From Burkholderiales bacterium PBB2 (lineage in GTDB: Bacteria; Pseudomonadota; Gammaproteobacteria; Burkholderiales; Burkholderiaceae_C), in assembly GCA_002255955.1 (NCBI GenBank), contig NKIM01000004.1, positions 124,001 to 188,000 of the forward strand: a stretch of 64,000 nt of DNA, read 5' to 3'. Made by a program: the position numbers and the translations under genes. How positions within the stretch are numbered: position 1 is the stretch's first letter; every line of letters begins with the position of its first letter. Below, piece after piece: positions 9,265 through 17,888 of this stretch. The notes beneath the pieces were generated by a model. That model was not told the DNA's origin. It ran no database searches and was given only the letters and a program-made list of their open reading frames with translations.

Positions 9265-9984
9265 CCCCCCCCGCTTTGGCCTCCCAACTGTGCCGACCAA
9301 CGCTGTCAGGCCAGCTTTTGGTGCGGGCATGCTCCGGCGCGAAGTGAAAAGATGCTGATCTTGCGATCTTTCGAATCTCCGTCGGTCTCTGGCGATTCCG
9401 TCTTTCTGGCTTTGCGAAACAAAGCTCTTGTCGCATGCCGACAAGCGAGCGCCAACTGTGAGTTCGCGCTCATTCCCGGCGCTCTAGGGTTTACCTGAAC
9501 CTTGTTGTCTTGGTGTTTTGCAAGTTCGCGCTGTTTTCCTGCATTTCAACCAAGAAATCCGCCCCGCAAGGATTGCATCCTGCGCGTTACCAAACGTAAA
9601 GTAGAGTCCACAAAACGAGGGAATGGCGGCACCACGAAGTGCACGCTGGAGGGGGAGTGAGGGCGGCGCCCTGTGCCGCTCTTGCAACCTTGGGGAATGG
9701 CTTGGAGCGCAGTGCAGACACACCTGGGTTTGCGCTTGCTGCGACTTCTTGTGAGCGAGCGGCGTCCTGCGTGGACGCCGCTTTGCTTTTCAGGGCAGGG
9801 TGCGCTTGCGAGTTGCTGAGTGCTTGTCCGCATCGAGGGGGCATGTTGCGGGTTGCAAGGGTGCCAGGTGCCGCAGCATTCCATTGTTAGACTCCGACGC
9901 CCCGTCGAGCTGTGTGGTGCGCGTCCTTTGGTCCCGATGCGGGCATTTCTTGGTTTTCCCTCCCATTGCCTTCACCGCCTTGCC
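9265..9984. other. 720-base region without a convincing gene
   Basis: The longest gap in the window. Open frames here are short, lack ribosome sites and read as arginine/proline-rich translations typical of noncoding GC-rich DNA. I found no tRNA, strong terminator or long repeat. It may contain the promoter of the gene starting at 9985. Confidence 0.5.
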
Positions 9985-10674
9985 ATGATTGCCTCTCTGA
10001 TCGCCCGAACACGCTCACGCGCCACGCCTGCGACCCTTATCGGGCTTGTGGCCCTGGCGTTCCTGGCGGGTCTTGTGAGGTCGGTGGCCGCGGGCGCACC
10101 TGCACAGGTTCTGGCTCAGCCCCAGGACACATCTGCCTCGGCGCCCGTCCTGGCCGCGGGCCCGGGAGGCTGCGTGATGGTGTTCGGCCATGGCCGAAAT
10201 TTTGAGCCCAGCCAGGCGGCCCAAAACGAGCACTGGGACCAAGTCAATTTGCGTTTCAATCAACAGGTCGTGGACTTGTTGAACCAATCGAGGCGCAGCG
10301 CCCATGCTTTGGTGCTCCAGGTTTCGGCCGTGGATCTGGTGCGCAATGTGCGTCTCTTGCTGGACGAGGCGCAGCGCCTCGGTTGCGCCCAGGTGCTGGA
10401 AACCACCGTGTTTGCCGACGCCGAATCGTCCACTTTCAAGGCGCGGCTGCGTCTCTATCCTGTGCATGGCATGAAAGGCCCGCGCAGCTCCGGCGCGGGC
10501 TTGAGCATCGGCCAGCCGCTGTACACCAACGAGCGGGGCTTCGAACTCAACCAGCGCAATCTCGAGCGGCTGCGGCCCGAACTGCTGGCACGCACCATGA
10601 CCGATGAGTTCCTGCAGTCGCTGGCGCCTGCCGCGCCGCTTGGTTCGGCATCCCAACCGGCGCCAGCGTCATGA
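9985..10674 (+). CDS. unrecognised exported or membrane-anchored protein
   Basis: A 229-residue protein I cannot assign. The ATG at 9985 gives an N-terminus with several arginines and then a hydrophobic segment (TLIGLVALAFLAGLV), consistent with a signal peptide or anchor. A soluble part follows with VDLVRNVRLLLDEAQRLG and an FKARLRLYPVHGM strand-like stretch. The last 20 residues are rich in Ala, Pro and Ser. The frame extends upstream to 9820, but that part contains many cysteines and prolines and looks noncoding. It is convergent with the glutathione S-transferase gene 38 bases away. Confidence 0.6.
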   Translation: MIASLIARTRSRATPATLIGLVALAFLAGLVRSVAAGAPAQVLAQPQDTSASAPVLAAGPGGCVMVFGHGRNFEPSQAAQNEHWDQVNLRFNQQVVDLLNQSRRSAHALVLQVSAVDLVRNVRLLLDEAQRLGCAQVLETTVFADAESSTFKARLRLYPVHGMKGPRSSGAGLSIGQPLYTNERGFELNQRNLERLRPELLARTMTDEFLQSLAPAAPLGSASQPAPAS

Positions 10675-10712
10675 GGGCGCGGCGCGACCGGGCGGCCCGG
10701 CAGCTGATGTGC

Positions 10713-11405
10713 TCAGTGCCGGCGGTACTGCGTGTCGCCAAACAGCATCTCGCGCGCTTTGTCGTCCATCAAGGGCTTGCGCTGGGTTTCCAGCACGGCC
10801 ACGCCGCGCTGAACGGCCGGCCGTGCGGCGATCTCGTCAAACCAGCCCTTGAGGTGCGGATAGTCCGACATCTGCACGCCCTGGTTTTTCCAGCTGCGCA
10901 GCCAGGGAAAGATGGCCATGTCGGCAATGCTGTAAGCCGGCCCGCCGATGTAGCGGCTCATGGCCAGGCGTTTGTCGATCACGCCGTACAGGCGCTGCGC
11001 CTCCTTGCTGTAGCGCTCGATCGCGTAAGCGATTTTCTCCGGGGCGTAGATGCGAAAGTGGTGGGCCTGACCCAGCATGGGCCCGACGCTGCCCATCTGG
11101 AACATCAGCCACTGCAGCACCTCGTATTTGCCGGCCGTGTCAGCGGGCAGGAAGCGGCCGGTCTTGCCGGCCAGGTACAGCAGGATGGCACCCGACTCGA
11201 ACAAGCTGATCGGCCGCCCGTCCGGGCCTTCGCTGTCCTGGATGGCGGGGATCTTGTTGTTCGGGCTGATGGCCAGAAAGGCGAGCTCGAATTGTGCGCC
11301 CGCCCCGATGTCCACGGGGATCACCCGATAGGGCAGTCCGCATTCTTCCAACATGATGTGAACCTTGTGGCCGTTGGGTGTGGGCCATGAATACACTTCG
11401 ATCAT
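10713..11405 (-). CDS. glutathione S-transferase, Nu-class (YfcG/YghU-like)
   Basis: Cytoplasmic GST of 230 residues. The thioredoxin-fold N-terminus MIEVYSWPTPNGHKVHIML carries the TPNG motif typical of the Nu class (YfcG, YghU), whose members act as glutathione-dependent disulfide reductases. SPNNKIPAI contains the cis-proline and LFESGAILLYLA binds the glutathione gamma-glutamyl part. The C-terminal helical domain has YSIADMAIFPW. The ATG at 11405 starts the family N-terminus; the much longer open frame to 12011 is antisense to the next gene and is not coding. Transcription is divergent from the 11487 gene. Confidence 0.92.
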   Translation of the reverse strand: MIEVYSWPTPNGHKVHIMLEECGLPYRVIPVDIGAGAQFELAFLAISPNNKIPAIQDSEGPDGRPISLFESGAILLYLAGKTGRFLPADTAGKYEVLQWLMFQMGSVGPMLGQAHHFRIYAPEKIAYAIERYSKEAQRLYGVIDKRLAMSRYIGGPAYSIADMAIFPWLRSWKNQGVQMSDYPHLKGWFDEIAARPAVQRGVAVLETQRKPLMDDKAREMLFGDTQYRRH

Positions 11406-11486
11406 TTGGGTTCTCCACCTTGGCCAGACGGTCGATGCAAGGCGCATCCTCACGCTGCTCTGGCGTTCGCCGCATTGTGCTAGCTC

Positions 11487-12230
11487 ATGTTTTTTAAGCA
11501 AGTCAAACACTGGTTCGTTGCCCGCTCCAATGCCGCCCGCTGGCGGCCCATTCACGATTGGTCGGAGAGCCGCAACGCCCAGTTCCGCTTGACCCGAGAT
11601 GGCCGCGGCTTTGTGATCGAGCAGCCCAAGGCCTTGCCCGGCAGCTTGCGCATCGAGTGGGGCGACTCCCAGCGCGGCTACATCAAGGGCTCGGAGCTGC
11701 GCATTCGCTGCGAGCTGCGCCTGCACAGCGATCTGCAGATGATGGTGCTGTGCCGCCAACTGATGGAGTCGCTGGAATCTGCCGTGTTCGAGGCCTACAC
11801 CGACACGCTCAAGACCCGCGTCGACACCGACACGCCGGAAGAAATGCGCTGGCTGGTGATGTTCCCCAAGCTCGGTCAGATCAGCTCCAAGCTGGTGCGC
11901 CAACGCTTCGGTGCCATCGGCGTCAACAAAGACCTGACCGCCGCGTGGCTGGACGGCGATCTCAGCGAGGCCCTGGCTCAGGCCAGCCAGGATCTCTTGC
12001 CCGAAGGGCATCCGGTCGTGCTCATGACCTTGCGCGGCAATGCCTATCTGCGCACGGCCATGGAGCAGCCCAGTCTGGCAGCTATCCAGGGCTTGTTGCG
12101 GCTGCTGGAGGTGGCCTGCCGTGAAGCGCAGCGCGTCAACGGGCGCCTCTCGGAGAGCGGCCCCTGGCCCACCACCACCTCGATCGCCTGGCAGTCCTCT
12201 CGACCGGAAGAGGACCTCTCGCGGCCCTAG
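11487..12230 (+). CDS. unrecognised protein, probably soluble
   Basis: 247 residues with no signal peptide, membrane segment or catalytic motif that I recognise. The start MFFKQVKHWFVARSN is followed by a strand-rich part (FRLTRDGRGFVIEQP; GSLRIEWGDSQRGYIKGSELRIRC) and then a helical part with RWLVMFPKLGQISS and LLRLLEVACREAQRVNGRL. Codon use matches its neighbours, so it is a real resident gene. It is divergent from the GST gene (81 bases between starts) and convergent with the phosphotransferase gene. Confidence 0.7.
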   Translation: MFFKQVKHWFVARSNAARWRPIHDWSESRNAQFRLTRDGRGFVIEQPKALPGSLRIEWGDSQRGYIKGSELRIRCELRLHSDLQMMVLCRQLMESLESAVFEAYTDTLKTRVDTDTPEEMRWLVMFPKLGQISSKLVRQRFGAIGVNKDLTAAWLDGDLSEALAQASQDLLPEGHPVVLMTLRGNAYLRTAMEQPSLAAIQGLLRLLEVACREAQRVNGRLSESGPWPTTTSIAWQSSRPEEDLSRP

Positions 12231-12257
12231 TTCGGCGCTGCGCAGGCCCAGCGATTC

Positions 12258-13352
12258 TCAGCCGGCGCGCTCGGCGAAGCTCCAGGCCAGCTCGGCCAGG
12301 GGGCGGGCGCCACTGGCAGCTTCGCGCGCTTGGGCGCTGGCGGCCGTGCCGGCCTCCACCCGTTTGGCAATGCCTTGCAAGATGGCCGCGATGCGGAACA
12401 GGTTGTAGGCCAGATAAAAGTTCCAGTCCTGCTGCAGCTGCGCCACATCGCGAGCCAGGCGGGATGGGTGGCCTGCGCTGAGCTGGGCATAACGCGTCAG
12501 ATACTCGGCCTCTGAGGGGATGCCCAGGGCCGCTAGATCCAGGCCAGCCAGACCGCGAGCCGCCGCCATGCTGCGGATGTGCCAGACCATGCAGTGGTAG
12601 CTGAAGTCGGCCAGCGGGTGACCCAGGGTGGAGAGTTCCCAGTCCAGCACGGCGACGATGCGCGGCTCATGGGTGTGAAAGACGAGGTTGTCGATGCGGT
12701 AGTCGCCGTGCACCAGAGCCACCTCGCTCGGATCGTGGGCAGAGGCCGGCATGTGGGCGGGCAGCCAGTCCATCAGCCGCTCCATCGCAGCGATGGGCTC
12801 GGTGATGGAGGCCTGGTACTGCTTGCTCCAGCGGGCGATCTGGCGCTCGAAATAGCTGCCGGCGCGGCCGTAGTTCTGCAAGCCCAGGGAGGCCAGGTCG
12901 AGCCGGTGCAGGGTGGCCTGCACGCGCAGCATCTCCTGGTAGATTTCGCTTCGCTCACCCGGCGTCGCGCCTGGCAGGGCCGGGGCCCAGAAGATGCGCC
13001 CCTCGACGAACTCCATCAGGTAGAAAGCGCGGCCCAGCACTGCTTCGTCCTCGCACAAGCCCAGCATGTGCGGCACCGGCACGCCGCTGCCTTGCAGTGC
13101 GTGCATGACCTGGTACTCGCGCTCAATGGCGTGGGCCGAAGGCAGCAGCTGCGCCGCCGGCGCCGGTTTGCTGCGCAGCACGTAGCGCGCTTGCGGCGTG
13201 CTGAGTAAATAGCTGGGGTTGGACTGGCCGCCCTTGAACTGCGCGATCTGCAGCGGCCCCGCAAAGCCAGGCACATGCTCGTGCAGCCATGCGCTCAAGG
13301 CCGCCTCGGGCAGGGCATGGGTCGGGGCTTTGGTGCCGGAAAAATCACTCAT
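12258..13352 (-). CDS. APH/choline kinase-fold phosphotransferase (ACAD10/11-like)
   Basis: 364 residues of the aminoglycoside phosphotransferase fold. The catalytic loop VHGDYRIDNLVFH and the metal-binding VLDWELSTLGHP are both complete. The N-terminal FKGGQSNPSYLL and VLRSKP form the nucleotide-binding lobe. This subgroup matches the kinase domain found next to or fused with acyl-CoA dehydrogenases (ACAD10/11 type) that act on hydroxyacyl-CoA, rather than an antibiotic-resistance enzyme; no dehydrogenase gene is nearby. The ATG at 13352 is chosen over one at 13400 because MSDFSGTKAP fits the family. Substrate uncertain. Confidence 0.85.
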   Translation of the reverse strand: MSDFSGTKAPTHALPEAALSAWLHEHVPGFAGPLQIAQFKGGQSNPSYLLSTPQARYVLRSKPAPAAQLLPSAHAIEREYQVMHALQGSGVPVPHMLGLCEDEAVLGRAFYLMEFVEGRIFWAPALPGATPGERSEIYQEMLRVQATLHRLDLASLGLQNYGRAGSYFERQIARWSKQYQASITEPIAAMERLMDWLPAHMPASAHDPSEVALVHGDYRIDNLVFHTHEPRIVAVLDWELSTLGHPLADFSYHCMVWHIRSMAAARGLAGLDLAALGIPSEAEYLTRYAQLSAGHPSRLARDVAQLQQDWNFYLAYNLFRIAAILQGIAKRVEAGTAASAQAREAASGARPLAELAWSFAERAG

Positions 13353-13424
13353 GGCGTGGCGCTTTCTTGGCAAGTCAATGGAATGCGCCATGCCGGACAC
13401 CGGCCGCCCGCTGAGGTGTCGGCT

Positions 13425-14129
13425 TCAGCGGTTGGCGATGGCCATCAGTTTGTCGCGGCTGAGCACCACCAGGCGGGTGGGTTCGACCCGCACCGCACCT
13501 TCGCGCTCGAAGCTCTTGAGCTCCTGGTTCACGCGCTGGCGTGAGGCGCCCAGCAGCTGGGCCAGGTCCTCTTGTGCCAGTTGCAGGCCGATGCGGATCT
13601 CGTCGCCCTGCGGTTCGCCGTAAGAGCGGGCCAGAAAGATGATCTGCTTGGCCAGGCGCGAGGCCAGGGGACGGGTGTTCAGGTCTTCCACCATGTCGAA
13701 CATCAGGCGCAAGCGGCGGCAGTTCAGGCGCAGCAGCGCGTCGTAAAGCTCGGTGTGGCGCTGCAGCAGCTCGCGGAAATCGGGCTTGCGGATCACCAGC
13801 AAGGTGGTGTCGCCGTGGACGCTGGCATCGTGGGTGCGGGGCAGACCGTCGAACAAGGCGATGTCGCCAAACCAGGTGCCCGGTTCGACATAGGTCAGGG
13901 CAATCTGCTTGCCGGCCAGCGACACCGAGCTCACCCGCACCGCGCCCTTGGCCACGGCCATCCATTCCTCGGCGGGTTCGCCGCGGCAGGAGAGCAGGGC
14001 GCCGTCGCTGAGGCGGCGCACCGAGGCGCGCGAGAGGATGTCTTCGCGCAAGGCTACCGACAGCTTGGAGAACCACGGACCCGTTTCGATGTTGTTGCGT
14101 TCTGTCAGTGTAAGGACCGTGCTGTTCAT
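13425..14129 (-). CDS. Crp/Fnr-family transcription regulator
   Basis: 234 residues. An N-terminal cyclic-nucleotide-type beta-barrel (SDGALLSCRGEPAEEWMAV, then PGTWFGDIALFDGLPRTHDA) is joined by a long helix to a C-terminal winged helix with the recognition segment LAQLLGASRQRVNQELKSF. There is no Fnr-type cysteine cluster, so it is probably not an oxygen sensor. The start is uncertain: ATG at 14129 and an upstream ATG at 14183 both lack a clear ribosome site. It is divergent from the FimV-like gene. Confidence 0.9.
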   Translation of the reverse strand: MNSTVLTLTERNNIETGPWFSKLSVALREDILSRASVRRLSDGALLSCRGEPAEEWMAVAKGAVRVSSVSLAGKQIALTYVEPGTWFGDIALFDGLPRTHDASVHGDTTLLVIRKPDFRELLQRHTELYDALLRLNCRRLRLMFDMVEDLNTRPLASRLAKQIIFLARSYGEPQGDEIRIGLQLAQEDLAQLLGASRQRVNQELKSFEREGAVRVEPTRLVVLSRDKLMAIANR

Positions 14130-14352
14130 GCTTTGTCGCTGTCGAGACAGCCGAAATGTGCTGTCGAAGCGTTGATTGTCCATGAGCTGTTGCAGGCCGT
14201 CGGGCGCCTGGCAGACGGGAAAAGCCATGGAAAACCCAGGCACTTGCCGACCCGGTGAAATTGGCCCGGGAAGGCCGTCTGTTTCGCGCTTTGGGCCAGC
14301 AGCGCCGGCGGCGCTGCGTGCTAGAGTGAGTCAAACAACATTTCCCTCCGGC

Positions 14353-16551
14353 ATGGACCGAGCTCCCGCACCGCCCACCTTCACCTGGCGCCATCCCCGA
14401 TCCATCGCGCCTTTGCTGCTGGGTCTGAGTCTGGGCCTGTGTGGGCCCGTCAGGGCGCTGGGCGTGGACAGCCCGCTGACCCAGTCGGCCCTGGGCCAGG
14501 CACTCAATCTGGCCTTCCCTGTGCTGCTGAAAGCGGGCGAGCGCCTGACGCCCGAATGTGTGCACGCCGAGGTTTTTGCCGGCGAGGTTCGCGTGCCCCA
14601 GCACCTCTTGCAGATCGTGCTGGAAGGCGAGAGCGAAGGCATGGTGCGTGCCGTGCGCCTGTACAGCCCGGTGGCGATCAACGAGCCGCTGGTGCACGTC
14701 AACCTCAGTCTCGGTTGCCCGACACAGCTGCAGCGCCAGTACACCGCCTTCATCGACCCGCCGGGCCTGGACCAGGGCGCGCGCGGTTCAGGCAGCGCGA
14801 CCACCGGTATTCGTGCACCGCAGTACACGCCCGCCATGCGCGCGGCCATGGCCGCTGCTGGCGCGCGGCCCGAGACGCTCCTGGCCTCGAATGCTCGTGC
14901 TCCAGTCGCACCGTCCGCCGCTGCCGCCGCTGCCGCCGCTGTTCCGCCGGAATCAGCGCGCGCTGCTGCAGCGCCGCGTGAGCCGGCCTTGTCGCCACAT
15001 GCCAAGTCTCTGGCGCCCGCCGCGCTGCCCGCCATCGGCGGCCCTCGTCTGGCAGCCGCCAAGTCGCCCAAGCAGCCGAAGCCTGAGCCGGCTCTGCGCA
15101 GCGTGGGCCTCAAGTCTGGCGAAACGCCGCGTTTGCGCCTGGATCCACCCGACGCTGAGGAGGCTGCCGAGTCGCCGCTCGCCCAGATTGCGGCGGCCGA
15201 GGTCGCTTTGCTGCGTCTGCGGCAGCTGGAAGAGCTGCTCAACCGTCTGCAGCAAGACAACCAGGGCAGTCGTGCCAAGGTGCAGGCCTTGCGCAGCCAG
15301 CTCGAAGCGACACCAGCGGATGAGGGGCCCCAGCCCGCGCTCTGGGGCTTGGCCGGCCTGAGTCTGGGCTTGGCAGGTTTGAGTGCCTTCCTGTGGAACA
15401 GCCGCCGCAAGGAGCGCGCCGAGCGTGATGCGGCATGGTGGATCGCTGGGCGAGCGGATGCCGTGCCGCCCGAGGCGGAGGCCGATGCCGCGCCTCGTGA
15501 ATCGGTTGCCGGGTCATCGGCCCCATCGGCGCCCCTGCGAGGCGGGGCTGTCGAGCAAGACTCGGTCGCAATTGCATCGGCCCCGGCGCCATTGCTGTAC
15601 GGGGCCGCCGCCGGTGCGCCGCCCAGCGGCTGGGCTTCCGCGACCGGTGCCATGCCTGCGGTGCCGGGCTACAAGCCGGTCGATGAGCGCACCATCACCT
15701 TGCCGCCTCCAGAGCCGGCGGACGATGTGGGCGGCGACCCCGGCGATGATTTCCTGTCCGCGCCCATGCCTTTGGCGGACGATGGCGCCTCCGAGCCGCT
15801 GAGCATTCAGCTGCTGGACACGCCCAACAACTTTGTCAACGATACCGGCGCCTTCACCGCGCCCGTGCCTCTGAATGTGACCGCTGTCGGCAACGACCAT
15901 GTCACCGTGGAAGAGCTGATCGATCTGGAGCAGCAGGTCGAGTTTTTCCTGGTGCTCGGTCAGAGCGATGCCGCGGTGGAACTGCTGCAAGCGCGCATTG
16001 ATTTTGGCGGCGCCAGTGCCTTGCCCTATCTGAAGCTGATGGAGATCCACCAGCGTCAAGGCGATGAGGTGCTGTTCCAGCACGCCGCTGCAGCCTTTGC
16101 CAAGCGTTTCGATGCGCTGGCGCCGACCTGGGGCGCCGATCTGAATTCCGGCCGCGATCTCGAGGCCTACGCGGCCGATCTCCAGCGCATCCAGTCGCGC
16201 TGGGCCGATGCCGCCGCCAGCATGGCTTTGGTGCAGGAGCTGCTTTCGCGCGGCGGTGCGCAAGGCCAGGGTTTCGACCTGCCGGCCTACCGCGAATTGC
16301 TCTTTCTCTACAGCGTGGCGCGCGATCGCTCCGAGCATGAGGTGCGCGGTGAAGAGATCGATCTCTTCCTGCCCCTGGACGGCGATGGCAGCTCGTCCGG
16401 CGGCACGCCGGGTGACGGTCACGAGCTGATGGCCACCATGATCTGGCAAGGCAAGGCCATGCCCGGGCCGCAGCATGCGCTCGAGGTGGACATCACCCTC
16501 GACGATCCGAACGCCGCCGCCTCGCGCATCACCGCGCCCGGCCGTTTTTGA
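14353..16551 (+). CDS. fimV: FimV-like protein (FimV N- and C-terminal domains)
   Basis: Envelope protein of the FimV family, which supports type IV pilus assembly, polar organisation and twitching in Pseudomonas. From the ATG at 14353 it has 732 residues. A signal peptide ends near VRALG. The FimV N-terminal beta domain (LGQALNLAFPVLLKAGE to about residue 140) is followed by an Ala/Pro-rich stretch, a coiled coil (VALLRLRQLEELLNRLQQD), one membrane span (LAGLSLGLAGLSAFLW), an acidic cytoplasmic linker and a C-terminal TPR-like domain (EELIDLEQQVEFFLVLGQ). I do not see the LysM motif that many FimV proteins have. No pilus gene is adjacent. Confidence 0.82.
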   Translation: MDRAPAPPTFTWRHPRSIAPLLLGLSLGLCGPVRALGVDSPLTQSALGQALNLAFPVLLKAGERLTPECVHAEVFAGEVRVPQHLLQIVLEGESEGMVRAVRLYSPVAINEPLVHVNLSLGCPTQLQRQYTAFIDPPGLDQGARGSGSATTGIRAPQYTPAMRAAMAAAGARPETLLASNARAPVAPSAAAAAAAAVPPESARAAAAPREPALSPHAKSLAPAALPAIGGPRLAAAKSPKQPKPEPALRSVGLKSGETPRLRLDPPDAEEAAESPLAQIAAAEVALLRLRQLEELLNRLQQDNQGSRAKVQALRSQLEATPADEGPQPALWGLAGLSLGLAGLSAFLWNSRRKERAERDAAWWIAGRADAVPPEAEADAAPRESVAGSSAPSAPLRGGAVEQDSVAIASAPAPLLYGAAAGAPPSGWASATGAMPAVPGYKPVDERTITLPPPEPADDVGGDPGDDFLSAPMPLADDGASEPLSIQLLDTPNNFVNDTGAFTAPVPLNVTAVGNDHVTVEELIDLEQQVEFFLVLGQSDAAVELLQARIDFGGASALPYLKLMEIHQRQGDEVLFQHAAAAFAKRFDALAPTWGADLNSGRDLEAYAADLQRIQSRWADAAASMALVQELLSRGGAQGQGFDLPAYRELLFLYSVARDRSEHEVRGEEIDLFLPLDGDGSSSGGTPGDGHELMATMIWQGKAMPGPQHALEVDITLDDPNAAASRITAPGRF

Positions 16552-16596
16552 CCCAGGCGTGCGAGGCTCGCAGCTGCAGGCTTATGAACCCACGGT

Positions 16597-17805
16597 TCAG
16601 AGCTGGCGCAGCAGCGTCAGCGCGCGGTCCAGGGTGTCGTCCTTTTTGGCGAAGCAAAAACGAATGATCTTGTCCTGGCTGGCGAGTGCCTGGTCCTGCT
16701 TGTCGGCGTGGAAGGCTGAGACGGGAATCGCCGCCACGCCGACCTCACTTGTCAGCCACTGGCAGAACTCGGCGTCGTTCAGCGCGCGGCCGGCTTCGAG
16801 CTCGCGGTAGTCCACGCATTGGAAGTAGCTGCCCTCGCAGGGCAGCAGGCGCAGCCGGCTGTGGGCCAGGCCCGCGCGGAAATGGTCGCGCTTGCGCTGG
16901 TAGAAGGCGGGCAGGTCCAGGTAGGGCTTGGGATCGGCCAGATAGCGGCTCAGCCCCAGCTGTACTGGCGTGTTGACCGAGAACACTGTGTACTGATGCA
17001 CCTTGCGGAACTCGGCGCTCAGGGCGGCCGGGGCCGCAACATAGCCGACCTTCCAGCCGGTGACGTGAAAGGTCTTGCCGAAACTGGAGACGATCAGGCT
17101 GCGCGCGGCCAGTTCGGGAAAGCGGGCCACGCTTTGGTGGGCTTGGCCGTCAAAGACCATGTGCTCATAAACCTCATCGCTGATCAGCAACACCTGGGTG
17201 TCGCGCAGCAGCTCGGCCAGCTGGCGCATCTCGGTGTCGCTCCAGACGGTGGCGCTGGGGTTGTGTGGCGTGTTGATGATCAAGGCACGGGTGCGCGGGC
17301 TCAGCGCAGCGCGAATGCGATCGAAGTCGGGTCGGAAGGTCTGCGGGTCCAGCGGCACGCGCACCAGCACGCCGCCAGCCAGGGCGATGTTCGGCGCGTA
17401 GCTGTCGTAACAGGGTTCCAGCACGATCACTTCATCGCCCGGGTGGACGACGGCGAGCAGGGCGCACAGGATGGCCTGGGTGGCGCCAGCGGTGATCGTG
17501 ATCTCGCGTTCTGGGCAGTAGGCCTGGCCATGTGTGGCCTGCAGCTTGGCGGCCACGGCTTGACGCAGAGCGGGCACGCCCGGCATCGGTGGGTATTGGT
17601 TGTGGCCGGCCCGCATGGCCTCGTGCACGGCTTCGATGAGTGCCGGGTCGCAATCGAAATCAGGGAATCCCTGGCCCAGATTGACGGCGCCGTGCGCCTG
17701 CGCCAGCGCCGACATGGTGCTGAAGATGGTGGCGCCCACATTCGGCAAGCGGCTGTTCAGTGTGAGGGGCTGGGGCAGGGTGGCGGGCGAGGTCGAAGCG
17801 GTCAT
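16597..17805 (-). CDS. PLP-dependent aminotransferase, methionine aminotransferase (YbdL)-like
   Basis: 402-residue class I/II aminotransferase. The PLP lysine is K244 in SSFGKTFHVTGWK. NTPHNPSATVW and SDEVYEHMVFD bind cofactor and substrate, and NLGQGFPDFDCDPALI near residue 45 is typical of the YbdL/kynurenine aminotransferase branch. In E. coli YbdL prefers methionine. The ATG at 17805 is used; the long open frame reaching 18876 overlaps cysB in another frame and is spurious. It lies 83 bases downstream of cysB on the same strand, which fits a sulfur amino acid role, but that link is inference. Confidence 0.9.
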   Translation of the reverse strand: MTASTSPATLPQPLTLNSRLPNVGATIFSTMSALAQAHGAVNLGQGFPDFDCDPALIEAVHEAMRAGHNQYPPMPGVPALRQAVAAKLQATHGQAYCPEREITITAGATQAILCALLAVVHPGDEVIVLEPCYDSYAPNIALAGGVLVRVPLDPQTFRPDFDRIRAALSPRTRALIINTPHNPSATVWSDTEMRQLAELLRDTQVLLISDEVYEHMVFDGQAHQSVARFPELAARSLIVSSFGKTFHVTGWKVGYVAAPAALSAEFRKVHQYTVFSVNTPVQLGLSRYLADPKPYLDLPAFYQRKRDHFRAGLAHSRLRLLPCEGSYFQCVDYRELEAGRALNDAEFCQWLTSEVGVAAIPVSAFHADKQDQALASQDKIIRFCFAKKDDTLDRALTLLRQL

Positions 17806-17888
17806 GGTCGATGGCAGTTGCGGGCCGGGGCGCAGGCCGAGGTGCAAGCACACGCGCCTGGCCTGGCGGCGATCGAAAAAACAGCCGG

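Noticed and set aside
9238-9528. 11-base direct repeat (TTGCAAGTTCG) at 9238-9248, inside tRNA-Arg, and 9518-9528, as an att site
   Set aside because: Too short, no integrase gene and no foreign-looking genes between.
14920-14960. GCC-rich repeat in fimV as a functional repeat
   Set aside because: It encodes a poly-Ala run and is ordinary low complexity.
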